Shown here: positions 8,911 to 16,344 of the stretch, one piece after another
Numbering within the stretch: position 1 is the first letter of the stretch
Layout of the letters: each line of letters starts with the position of its first letter
Assembly (NCBI GenBank): GCA_029942265.1
Contig: JAOZTO010000003.1
Coordinates: 1 to 24,971 of the forward strand
Length of the DNA stretch: 24,971 nt
Source: Desulfocapsa sp.
Lineage (GTDB): Bacteria > Desulfobacterota > Desulfobulbia > Desulfobulbales > Desulfocapsaceae
Direction of reading: 5' to 3'
Position numbers and translations under genes: made by a program
The notes under the pieces: generated by a model
The model's database searches: none
The model's input: only the letters and a program-made list of their open reading frames with translations
What the model was told of the DNA's origin: nothing

Positions 8911-9495
8911 GTGAACAAACTACATAAATCCCTTTCCATATTTTTCATTACTCTTGTGTTACTGGTACCTTTCTTTGCCTTAGAACTTTTTGCAGGAAAT
9001 ACCCTTGAACCGTACCAAAGTTTTAATAATGTACACTTTATAAAAAACTATGATGGTGATTCAATCACCTTTGATATTCCAGGAACACCGTCCATAGTTG
9101 GAAAAAATATTGTTGTCAGGGTTCGTGGCATAGACTCGCCGGAAATGACCAAGCATAAATGTCAGGTGGAGATGAAACTTGCCGTGCAGGCAAGAGATCT
9201 TGTAACAGATCTTCTTAGCAACGCTAAAAACATAACGCTTCATAGAATCGGAAGAGGAAAATATTTCAGGATACTTGCCGATGTTGAGTTTGACGGAAAG
9301 GATCTTGCCACAATTCTCCTTGATAAAAAATTAGCCGTCTCCTACATGGGAGGAACAAAAGAATACGACTGGTGCCAGCATACCTCCATTCCAATCAATC
9401 CGACACCTCACTTCCGTTCAGTACTGCCTCCAAAGATTTCCGGTGTGTACGTCTGGCCGCCACCTCCAACACCCAAACAGAAAGATGACAAGTAA
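8911..9495 (+). CDS. Secreted staphylococcal-nuclease-like protein (thermonuclease family)
   Basis: A 194-residue protein with an N-terminal signal sequence (positive residues 3-6, hydrophobic core about 8-27) followed by an OB-fold SNase domain. The calcium and catalytic residues of the family can be placed: D48 (DGDS), R72, D75 and E78 (VRGIDSPE), and R120 (GRGKYFRILADV). They correspond to Staphylococcus D21, R35, D40, E43 and R87. A calcium-dependent, exported phosphodiesterase acting on DNA or RNA is therefore likely. The C-terminus is proline-rich (PPPPTP) and may be a flexible tail. The start is GTG; no ATG precedes it, and the signal peptide requires it. The ribosome-binding site is weak. 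The stop codon overlaps the start of the downstream permease by 11 bases, so the two are probably coupled. Many SNase-like proteins have untested activity. Confidence 0.85.
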   Translation: MNKLHKSLSIFFITLVLLVPFFALELFAGNTLEPYQSFNNVHFIKNYDGDSITFDIPGTPSIVGKNIVVRVRGIDSPEMTKHKCQVEMKLAVQARDLVTDLLSNAKNITLHRIGRGKYFRILADVEFDGKDLATILLDKKLAVSYMGGTKEYDWCQHTSIPINPTPHFRSVLPPKISGVYVWPPPPTPKQKDDK

Positions 9496-10393
9496 CAGTA
9501 AAGGGTTGGTAGCCGCTTTTGGTGCATTTAGCATCTGGGGAATTTTGCCACTGTACTGGAAGGCACTCTCTTCAGCAATTCCCTTGGAAATTCTTTGCCA
9601 TCGAATAACCTGGTCTACCCTGACTACGCTGTTTCTTCTGTTTTTATTGAAAAAATCGGCTACTTTAAAACGATCATTAAAAAACTGGAAAATAATCGCC
9701 AGATACACCCTCACCTCTCTCATACTTTCACTTAACTGGTTATTGTATATTTGGGCTGTGAATAGCAACTTTATTGTTGAAACAAGCCTTGGTTACTACA
9801 TTAATCCATTGATTAATATTCTGTTGGGGGTGTTTTTTCTTCAGGAACGATTACGTCCGCCTCAATGGGTTGCTATTTTTATTGCCTTTTCAGGTGTCTG
9901 TTATCTTACTCAGATCTATGGTTCTTTTCCATGGATCGCCATAACCCTTGCTGTTACATTCAGTTTTTACGGATTACTTCGTAAAACCGCCCCGCTTCCA
10001 TCCCTTGAGGGCCTCTGCCTGGAAACAAGTATCATTTTTTTGCCAGCTCTAATCGCCTTGCTTTTCTTCGCAAGCCAAGGAAAATCTGATTTTATCTATC
10101 AAGACAACCATGTCCGTTTCCTGCTTATAGGCACAGGAATTATTACCTCTTTACCTTTGTTGCTTTTTGGATTTGCTGCCCAGAGAATTCCCCTCTCCAC
10201 TCTTGGTATCGTACAATATCTTGGCCCCACGCTACAACTCAGTATCGGCATTTTCGTTTTCGATGAACCATTTCCACTAGAACAGCTGATCGGGTTTTCG
10301 CTGGTATGGCTTGCACTGTTTATATATGCGATAGAGGGGATCTTTGTTCGTTTTAAAAGAAGTAAACAACTCACGCACACTTCTAAGAGTTAA
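9485..10393 (+). CDS. rarD: EamA-family transporter, RarD type
   Basis: A 302-residue inner-membrane protein with about ten hydrophobic segments arranged as two EamA repeats of the drug/metabolite transporter superfamily. The opening GLVAAFGAFSIWGILPLYWKAL, the motif EILCHRITWS and SLGYYINPLINILLGVFFLQERL are typical of RarD, originally annotated as chloramphenicol-sensitive protein. The substrate of RarD proteins is not established. The frame extends upstream to 9443, but that part would lie inside the nuclease gene. ATG 9485 gives MTSNSKGLV, matches the family N-terminus and has AGAAAG just upstream. It overlaps the nuclease stop by 11 bases. A basic tail (RFKRSK) follows the last helix, expected to face the cytoplasm. 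Molecular role beyond small-molecule transport is unknown. Confidence 0.88.
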   Translation: MTSNSKGLVAAFGAFSIWGILPLYWKALSSAIPLEILCHRITWSTLTTLFLLFLLKKSATLKRSLKNWKIIARYTLTSLILSLNWLLYIWAVNSNFIVETSLGYYINPLINILLGVFFLQERLRPPQWVAIFIAFSGVCYLTQIYGSFPWIAITLAVTFSFYGLLRKTAPLPSLEGLCLETSIIFLPALIALLFFASQGKSDFIYQDNHVRFLLIGTGIITSLPLLLFGFAAQRIPLSTLGIVQYLGPTLQLSIGIFVFDEPFPLEQLIGFSLVWLALFIYAIEGIFVRFKRSKQLTHTSKS

Positions 10394-10466
10394 CCCTCCT
10401 TTAATCCCAATTAGGAACGTACATCAAATAACCTGAACATCTTTCCTGTGTTTGTTGTGGTTATTT

Positions 10467-10484
10467 ATGGTCTTCCATGGTCTT
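10467..10484 (+). promoter_or_regulatory. Tandem ATGGTCTT direct repeat upstream of the tungstate operon
   Basis: ATGGTCTT occurs at 10467-10474 and again at 10477-10484, exactly one helical turn (10 bases) apart, about 40 bases before the regulator gene. A weak promoter pair TTCCAT (10473-10478), 17 bases, TATTAG would overlap it. The spacing suits a DNA-binding protein on one face of the helix, possibly the adjacent HTH regulator. Pure inference from position. Confidence 0.3.
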
Positions 10485-10524
10485 TTATCATGATTTATTA
10501 GTATTCAAACCTTTCGTAGTGTAA

Positions 10525-11493
10525 ATGAATACCTACTTTAAAACGAACTCCAATACCATGAAATCTGACCTCAAACCTAAATTTATAACTACAAAAGATG
10601 TTGCTGCGTTACTTAACGTAAACGAGAAGATGATCTACTCGCTGGTTAGCAATAAAGGCTTACCGGCAACAAAGATCACGGGAAAATGGCTTTTTCCACG
10701 AAGACAAGTGGAAGAGTGGCTTGATTCTCACGTTCTTAATTACGAAGAAAACAATGATGACTTGTCTGCAAATGGGAAAATTCTTCTACTGGCAGGAAGT
10801 GATGACCCCCTTTTCCAAAAAACATTAACACTCTTCCAGAAAACGAATGCGATTGCATGTTTTTTTTCCAATCAGGGAAGTATGGGAGGCTTAACCAGCC
10901 TGAGGAAAGGCTTATGTCATATTGGAGTGTGCCACCTCTTGCAGGATGATAACAACGAATATAATTTTGGTTTTGCAGAACAGGAATTAAGTTCACCACC
11001 AGTATTTGTAAATTTCAGTCAACGGGAGCAGGGTATCCTTATTCAAAAAGGAAATCCCAAAAACATTCAATCTGTTAATGATTTTTCGAGAAAGGATATC
11101 AGCATTGTATCACGCCCCCTTGGTACCGGAACCAGACTTTTACTTGATTATGAAATTGCTAAATCAAACATAGCAACAGAAGATATAAATGGCTACGACA
11201 TCGAAGTATCACGCCACCTTGATGCTGGTCTTGAAGTCTTATCGGGAAGAGCGGACGCGGCACCTGCTATTCGTGCAGTGGCCAGTATGCTCAACATCGA
11301 TTTTATCCCATTACGCTGGGAACGGTTCGACCTATTGATAAACCGTGAACGCTTCTTTGAAAAAGGCATACAACGGTTTATCAGTTTTCTCCACGACAAA
11401 GAATTTCGAAAAATGGCTCAATCCTATACTGGATATGATGTTTCACTCTGTGGAAAAATACTTTTCCCGGATAATTATACAAATGAGGAATAA
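10525..11493 (+). CDS. HTH (excisionase-like) transcriptional regulator with a PBP-like ligand domain, tungstate operon
   Basis: A 322-residue protein without signal peptide. Residues about 19-70 form an excisionase/MerR-like helix-turn-helix (FITTKDVAALLNVNEKMIYSL, then GKWLFPRRQVEEWL). Residues about 84-320 form a type 2 periplasmic-binding-protein-like domain (SRPLGTGTRLLLDYE, SGRADAAPAIRAVA), the architecture grouped with molybdate-binding-domain regulators (COG1910-like). It ends 3 bases before tupA, so it is very likely cotranscribed with tupABC and senses tungstate or molybdate. This differs from ModE and from TunR of sulfate reducers, whose sensor is a Mop/TOBE domain. ATG 10558 is an alternative start, 11 residues shorter. 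Neither has a strong ribosome-binding site. Whether it activates or represses cannot be read from sequence. Confidence 0.85.
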   Translation: MNTYFKTNSNTMKSDLKPKFITTKDVAALLNVNEKMIYSLVSNKGLPATKITGKWLFPRRQVEEWLDSHVLNYEENNDDLSANGKILLLAGSDDPLFQKTLTLFQKTNAIACFFSNQGSMGGLTSLRKGLCHIGVCHLLQDDNNEYNFGFAEQELSSPPVFVNFSQREQGILIQKGNPKNIQSVNDFSRKDISIVSRPLGTGTRLLLDYEIAKSNIATEDINGYDIEVSRHLDAGLEVLSGRADAAPAIRAVASMLNIDFIPLRWERFDLLINRERFFEKGIQRFISFLHDKEFRKMAQSYTGYDVSLCGKILFPDNYTNEE

Positions 11494-11496
11494 GTA

Positions 11497-12390
11497 ATGG
11501 TTTCACGCATTGCAATAATTTTAGGGGTTGTTTTTCTGATGAGTTTTAGTACAAATGGTTGGAGTGAAGATAAAATCTTAACGATGTCCACCACCACCAG
11601 CACTCAATCTTCCGGACTTTTAGATGTTCTTTTACCTCAATTTGAGAAAAACAGTGGCATCAAGGTAAAAGTCATTGCCAAGGGTACAGGAGCCGCCATT
11701 CGAGACGGAAAAGATGGAAATGTGGATATTATATTTGTTCATGCAAAAAATCGTGAAATTGCCTTTGTTCGTGATGGCTTTGGCACCAAACGATACCCTG
11801 TCATGCACAACGATTTTGTGCTTGTTGGCTCTAAAAAAGATCCCGCTTCAATAAAAAATATTAGCAAGATTAGTGCAGTGTTAAAAGCTATTGCCGACAA
11901 AAAAGCAACCTTCATATCTCGTGGTGACGATTCAGGAACTCACACCAAAGAACAGATTCTTTGGAAGAACAGCGGAGTGCCAATTGTTGAACAAAACAAG
12001 ACGATTATCAAGAAGGGGAAAAAACTAGAGATCACATCCAAATTCCCGGTTGACTCAGAGAACTGGTATTTTTCTATTGGTCAGGGCATGGGAAAAGCAC
12101 TTACATTTGCAGATGAAAAACAGGCATACACTCTTTCTGACAGGGGCACATACATCAAGTTTAAGTATGGAAAAACTCCTGCTATAGAATTGGATATTCT
12201 TAATCAAGGCGATGCTCAGCTTTTAAATCCTTATGGCATCATTCCTGTAAATCCTAAAAAACATCCTCACGCAAAATATCAACTTGCGATGGAATTTGTT
12301 ACATGGATTACCGGAGCACAGGGACAAAAATTAATAAATGACTATCGCGTGCAGGGGAAGCAACTTTTTTACCCCGATGTGATCAATTAG
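11497..12390 (+). CDS. tupA: Tungstate ABC transporter substrate-binding protein TupA
   Basis: A periplasmic tungstate-binding protein of 297 residues with an N-terminal signal peptide (hydrophobic 5-18, likely cleaved near residue 23). It delivers WO4(2-) to TupB. The family signature TTTST is at residues 32-36, followed by SGLLDVLLPQFEKNSGIKVKV. The phosphate/tungstate-type binding residues continue in GTGAAIRDGKDGNVD and SRGDDSGTHTKE, conserved in TupA and its relatives. A GAGGAA ribosome-binding site overlaps the end of the regulator gene, giving translational proximity. TupA proteins generally bind tungstate far more tightly than molybdate (family knowledge). The adjacent permease and ATPase complete a standard TupABC system. 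Tungsten would serve W-dependent formate dehydrogenase or aldehyde:ferredoxin oxidoreductase, neither of which is in this window. Confidence 0.93.
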   Translation: MVSRIAIILGVVFLMSFSTNGWSEDKILTMSTTTSTQSSGLLDVLLPQFEKNSGIKVKVIAKGTGAAIRDGKDGNVDIIFVHAKNREIAFVRDGFGTKRYPVMHNDFVLVGSKKDPASIKNISKISAVLKAIADKKATFISRGDDSGTHTKEQILWKNSGVPIVEQNKTIIKKGKKLEITSKFPVDSENWYFSIGQGMGKALTFADEKQAYTLSDRGTYIKFKYGKTPAIELDILNQGDAQLLNPYGIIPVNPKKHPHAKYQLAMEFVTWITGAQGQKLINDYRVQGKQLFYPDVIN

Positions 12391-12397
12391 AAAATAT

Positions 12398-13102
12398 ATG
12401 GATCTTCTGCAGCACAGCATACAATCGGCTTTTTTGTTATTACTATCCGCTGACCCAGAATTACTCAACATTGTGTGGGTATCTCTTAAAGTCAGCGGAA
12501 TATCAACAATTATCGCATCTTTTATAGGGATTCCCTGTGGTTTTGTACTTGCCTATTCCAGCTTTTATGGCAAACGCTTTGTTCTCACGTGTTTAAACAC
12601 CCTCCTTGCACTGCCAACAGTTGTGATTGGGTTACTGGTCTATTCATTTATTTCAAGACGTGGCATATTTGGTTCACTGGAACTCCTCTATACCCAAAAA
12701 GCCATGATCATTGGCCAAGTAATACTGATCATCCCTCTGATTGCATCTTTAAGTATTGCGGCAGTCAGCAGAATTGACAGTCGATACCGAAAAACTGCAC
12801 TCACCCTTGGTGCTACCCAAAAACAGATGGCGTGGGTTATTCTAAAAGAGGCTCGTTATGGAATTACTGCTGCAATCATTGCAGCTTTTGGTCGTGTGAT
12901 TGCTGAAATTGGTATCAGTATGATGCTTGGTGGTAATGCCAAAGGATTTACACGAACCATGACCACTGCCATGGCATTGGAATACGACAAAGGTGAATTT
13001 GTTTTAGCGGTTGCGCTCGGTCTTACACTTATGAGCATTGCTTTTGCCATTAATCTCCTTTTTCATTTTTTTCAGGGCAGGGACGGAATCAATGTTGTAT
13101 GA
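12398..13102 (+). CDS. tupB: Tungstate ABC transporter permease TupB
   Basis: A 234-residue inner-membrane permease with about five to six membrane helices. The cytoplasmic EAA-type coupling loop is at about residues 128-165 (LGATQKQMAWVILKEAR... GRVIAEIG), which contacts the ATPase. It begins 8 bases after tupA. Its final codons overlap the start of tupC by 11 bases, a strong sign of a single operon and coupled synthesis. Length and sequence are those of the TupB/ModB-like branch of molybdate/tungstate permeases. The ribosome-binding site is weak (TTAGAAAATAT), so translation may depend on tupA. Confidence 0.92.
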   Translation: MDLLQHSIQSAFLLLLSADPELLNIVWVSLKVSGISTIIASFIGIPCGFVLAYSSFYGKRFVLTCLNTLLALPTVVIGLLVYSFISRRGIFGSLELLYTQKAMIIGQVILIIPLIASLSIAAVSRIDSRYRKTALTLGATQKQMAWVILKEARYGITAAIIAAFGRVIAEIGISMMLGGNAKGFTRTMTTAMALEYDKGEFVLAVALGLTLMSIAFAINLLFHFFQGRDGINVV

Positions 13103-14126
13103 AACCAGGCACCTCACGCAATCATTCAAAGGGAAAAAAGTTCTTGATCTCGCACGTCTTCGCTTGGAAAAATCTAAGATATATGCCCTTACAGGTGCTA
13201 ATGGAGCTGGAAAATCTACCCTTCTCAACCTTCTCTCTTTTCTTGACAAACCAACAAGTGGAGAAATATACTTCTGTGGTGAACGCGTAAAACACAATAG
13301 ACATCAACTACTTGCACTACGTCGCAGAGTTGTATTGGTTGATCAATACCCTATCCATTTCACGGGACCCGTTTGGAAAAACGTGGAATTTGGACTGAAG
13401 ATTCGTGGTATATCCAAGCAAGATCGCACTAAACGAACCAAAGAAGTTCTTGAACTGGTTGGAATGGAAGAGTTTGAATATGCCGAAGCCCACAACTTAT
13501 CTGGTGGAGAAAGTAAACGCCTTGCTCTTGCACGTGCACTAGCCATTAATCCAGAGGTACTTCTCTGTGATGAACCAACTGCAAATGTTGATATGGAAAA
13601 CCAGGAAGCCATCCTTAATATCCTTAAAGAAATTAACACTGTACATGGGACTTCGATCATTCTCTCCACCCATTATCTCTCACAAAGCAGAAAACTTGCA
13701 CACCACACCCTTGTTTTGGAGCATGGGCAATTAGCAGACACAAGGAATGAAAATATATTCAAATGTGAAAGTATCACAGAGGAGGGAGATATACTCTGCT
13801 GTAAGATTAATAGTAAGATTGTTCTGCACTTATCAGCCAAAGGATTTACATTTCAGAAAATCAACAAATCTTCTAAATTACTTATCGATTCAAAGCGTAT
13901 CAAAATGCTTCAAAAGTCTGAAGAACCAACTAAGACAAACACCCTGCCTGGCACTATCACTCATGTTGAAAAAGACAACGGCAATGTCAGAATTACTGTA
14001 AACTGTGGGATTACTCTCTATTTATCACTCACAATGGATGACTACCTTATGCAAAAACCAATGATTGGAGAACAGCGAACGATGCTTTTCCCTGATGGTG
14101 CCATTCGCTTCTCTATGAAACGGTAA
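13092..14126 (+). CDS. tupC: Tungstate ABC transporter ATP-binding protein TupC with C-terminal TOBE-like domain
   Basis: A 344-residue ATPase that powers tungstate import. Walker A GANGAGKS is at 35-42, the ABC signature LSGGESKRLALARAL follows mid-domain, and Walker B LLCDEPTAN precedes the H-loop (STHYLS). Beyond the roughly 215-residue nucleotide-binding domain there are about 130 more residues. They end in a TOBE-like segment (LPGTITHVEKDNGNVRITV... to the C-terminus), a fold that in ModC-type ATPases binds oxyanion and can inhibit transport. The open frame reaches back to 13038, but ATG 13092 has GGGACGGA just upstream, starts where the ABC domain starts (MLYETRHLTQ) and overlaps tupB by 11 bases. 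The extra domain suggests feedback control by tungstate (inference). Confidence 0.92.
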   Translation: MLYETRHLTQSFKGKKVLDLARLRLEKSKIYALTGANGAGKSTLLNLLSFLDKPTSGEIYFCGERVKHNRHQLLALRRRVVLVDQYPIHFTGPVWKNVEFGLKIRGISKQDRTKRTKEVLELVGMEEFEYAEAHNLSGGESKRLALARALAINPEVLLCDEPTANVDMENQEAILNILKEINTVHGTSIILSTHYLSQSRKLAHHTLVLEHGQLADTRNENIFKCESITEEGDILCCKINSKIVLHLSAKGFTFQKINKSSKLLIDSKRIKMLQKSEEPTKTNTLPGTITHVEKDNGNVRITVNCGITLYLSLTMDDYLMQKPMIGEQRTMLFPDGAIRFSMKR

Positions 14127-14132
14127 CGAATC

Positions 14133-14157
14133 TGGATATAGACTATAAACATATCCA
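14133..14157. terminator. Weak hairpin between convergent tupC and rsmE
   Basis: TGGATAT (14133-14139) and ATATCCA (14151-14157) form a seven-base stem with an 11-base loop in the 38-base gap between convergent genes. No T tract follows, so this is at best a weak or factor-dependent terminator. Confidence 0.25.
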
Positions 14158-14164
14158 TCCCACC

Positions 14165-14908
14165 CTACCGCCTGTCAATTTCACCGCTGATCCGTGAATG
14201 AATTGCAACAACAGCGGTATCTACCTTTAATATACGCGTTCCCATTGAGAACGGACACATCCCAATAGACAATAATTTTTCAACTTCAAAATCAACCCAA
14301 CCGCCTTCAGGCCCTACTGCATACAATATTCTGGATATTTCACCTGATACGCACTTCGATAAATCCAATTCAGCATGGGGATGGGCTACGACAAGATGGC
14401 TGTACTCATCTACTATCATCGGAAAAATATCTTCCACAAATGGAATGAATTTTCGATACTGCAGCAACTCAGGTAAACGTGTATCAACAGCCTGTTCCAA
14501 GCCATGAATCATGTGAGGACGATACTCTTTTTCACTTAACAAGCTGGTGCTCCAAAAACTTTTTTCAACACGACTGGCGTTCACAAGAAATATACGACCT
14601 ATTCCAAGCGCTGTCGCCTGGCTCAGAATTCGTTTCAGCATAATTGGCCGTGGTAACGCAAGCAGTAAATCTATTTGAGGCGTTGGAGGAGGTTCACCAT
14701 TTAAAACTACCGACATTTCAACAAAAAACGGAAACTTTTGATGAATAGAAACTATTGTCCCTACTCCCATTTTTCCACCAACAAGTCCTATACGCAAAGT
14801 ATCGCCCTGTACACCCTTTAAAACTTTGACAATATGCTTGGCACGGTAATCGTCCACCTGTAGGTGGTTGGCTTGAAGTTCATCATTTTCAAATAATAGT
14901 ATATTCAT
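14165..14908 (-). CDS. rsmE: 16S rRNA (uracil1498-N3)-methyltransferase RsmE
   Basis: A SPOUT-class methyltransferase that places m3U at position 1498 of 16S rRNA in the 30S subunit, using S-adenosylmethionine. The N-terminal PUA-like domain (ILLFENDELQ, HIVKVLKGVQGD) precedes the trefoil-knot domain with LLLALPRPIMLKRILSQATALG, the SAM-binding YAVGPEGGW and the closing MGTRILKVDTA, all family signatures. The open frame continues to 14968, but Met 14908 (MNILLF) gives 247 residues, the usual RsmE length, and has AGGGA close upstream. The 20 extra residues have no counterpart in the family. It is divergent from waaA, with 170 bases between starts. Probably monocistronic. Confidence 0.93.
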   Translation of the reverse strand: MNILLFENDELQANHLQVDDYRAKHIVKVLKGVQGDTLRIGLVGGKMGVGTIVSIHQKFPFFVEMSVVLNGEPPPTPQIDLLLALPRPIMLKRILSQATALGIGRIFLVNASRVEKSFWSTSLLSEKEYRPHMIHGLEQAVDTRLPELLQYRKFIPFVEDIFPMIVDEYSHLVVAHPHAELDLSKCVSGEISRILYAVGPEGGWVDFEVEKLLSIGMCPFSMGTRILKVDTAVVAIHSRISGEIDRR

Positions 14909-15078
14909 ATTTCCCTGTACACACCACAGCATCGATTCCATGAACGCTCCAAGAATATAGGGTGCCAAAAGAGAAAATCAAATCCAGTATAATTATTCAT
15001 ATCAACTCACAAAAAGATGTGGTATTTGTTATTTGTAGATTAATTAATTTTCCTTCAACTTTTTCCATTTACGGTAAG

Positions 15079-16344
15079 ATGGCCTTTTCCTACACATTAT
15101 TGCAACTTCTCTTAGTACCATTTCTGTTTCTCCCTCTAATTGGGATTAGCCTATTTTTACCGAAATATCGGATGCGTACGCTATATCGATTAGGCTTTGG
15201 CCTTAAACTAAAAGAACAGAAAACAGGCACAAAAACTGTCTGGATACATGCTCTGTCTGTTGGCGAGGTTACATCAGCTCTGCCCCTGGTTTCAGGAATA
15301 CGTGAAGAAATGATTGATGTAAAAATCGTTTTTTCCACTACAACACGTTCAGGCGCAGCAATTGCCAAGACACTTCTTGGTGATAAGGTAGATCAGTTTG
15401 TTCCGTTTCCTTTTGATATTTTCTTCATCACTAACCGATTTATTCGTATAATTCAACCTGATCTCTTTATCCTAGTAGAAACAGATTTCTGGCCGGGGAT
15501 ACTCTCTTTATTAAAACGAAACAACATCCCTGCCATACTTGTCAATGGCCGAATATCCGAAAAATCGTTTCAATCATACAGGCGTTTTTCCTTTTTCTTC
15601 AAACCGATATTTGAAAACTTCAAAATCCTCTCCATGCAAACCAGAATAGACATGGAAAAAATGATCAGCCTTGGTATAGATACCAAAAAGATACGATCCC
15701 TTGGTAATTTAAAATTTGATACGGCACTCTACTCAACATCTGAGAAAAATCAGCGACTATCTTTTGCCCTCCCCGAGTATCAACAGTTAATCGTTGCAGG
15801 ATCAACTCACGAAGGTGAAGAAGAAATCATACTGAAAAGCTTTAAAAAACTCAAAGAGGAGTTTCCAGAACTGTATTTGATCATTGCACCAAGGAACGTG
15901 AGTCGAGGTAAAAGCATTCATGCAATTGCTGCGTCTTTTGATTTACAAGCCAACTGTCGTAGTAGTATAAATGCTGGTGGCAGGGATCTTTATATCCTGG
16001 ACAGTATCGGTGAATTAACCCTTGCATACAGCCATTGTCACTGTGCTTTTGTTGGTGGGAGTCTCGTTGAATCTGGAGGACACAACCCCATAGAACCCGC
16101 AATTTTTGGCGTGCCTGTTCTCTACGGCCCCCACATGGAAGATTTTATAGAAATTGCTAAACAATTAGAATCCTGCGGTGGAGGTGTCAGAGTTCATGAT
16201 CACAATGAACTGCATTCTGCACTCCAAGATTTTATCACGCATGATATCAACAGAAAAAATGCAGGCCTAGCTGCCCAAAACTTTATAGACAGCCAACAGG
16301 GAGTAATCAAACGCCATCTGCAACTTATTAACGAGGTACTGTGA
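15079..16344 (+). CDS. waaA: 3-deoxy-D-manno-octulosonic acid (Kdo) transferase WaaA/KdtA
   Basis: The inner-membrane glycosyltransferase (GT30) that adds Kdo from CMP-Kdo to the lipid A precursor, the first step of LPS inner-core assembly. The protein is 421 residues, matching E. coli WaaA (425). One N-terminal membrane anchor (about 5-27) is followed by HALSVGEVTSALPLV, where E63 corresponds to the catalytic base. The C-terminal GT-B domain carries FVGGSLVESGGHNPIEPA, the CMP-Kdo-binding region, and FGVPVLYGPHMEDF. The frame is open back to 14962, but the 39 extra residues are AT-rich coding without family resemblance. ATG 15079 has ACGGTAAG just upstream. It overlaps comEC by 4 bases (GTGA). 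Shows that the cell makes lipopolysaccharide. Confidence 0.95.
   Translation: MAFSYTLLQLLLVPFLFLPLIGISLFLPKYRMRTLYRLGFGLKLKEQKTGTKTVWIHALSVGEVTSALPLVSGIREEMIDVKIVFSTTTRSGAAIAKTLLGDKVDQFVPFPFDIFFITNRFIRIIQPDLFILVETDFWPGILSLLKRNNIPAILVNGRISEKSFQSYRRFSFFFKPIFENFKILSMQTRIDMEKMISLGIDTKKIRSLGNLKFDTALYSTSEKNQRLSFALPEYQQLIVAGSTHEGEEEIILKSFKKLKEEFPELYLIIAPRNVSRGKSIHAIAASFDLQANCRSSINAGGRDLYILDSIGELTLAYSHCHCAFVGGSLVESGGHNPIEPAIFGVPVLYGPHMEDFIEIAKQLESCGGGVRVHDHNELHSALQDFITHDINRKNAGLAAQNFIDSQQGVIKRHLQLINEVL

Noticed and set aside
7358..10518. CTTTCGTAGT found ahead of both the alcohol dehydrogenase (near 7362) and the tungstate regulator (near 10510)
   Set aside because: A 10-base match is expected many times by chance within 25 kb; flanks are not similar.
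14962..15078. 39-residue N-terminal extension of WaaA
   Set aside because: AT-rich, not family-like, and would overlap the divergent promoter region; ATG 15079 gives the normal membrane anchor and length.
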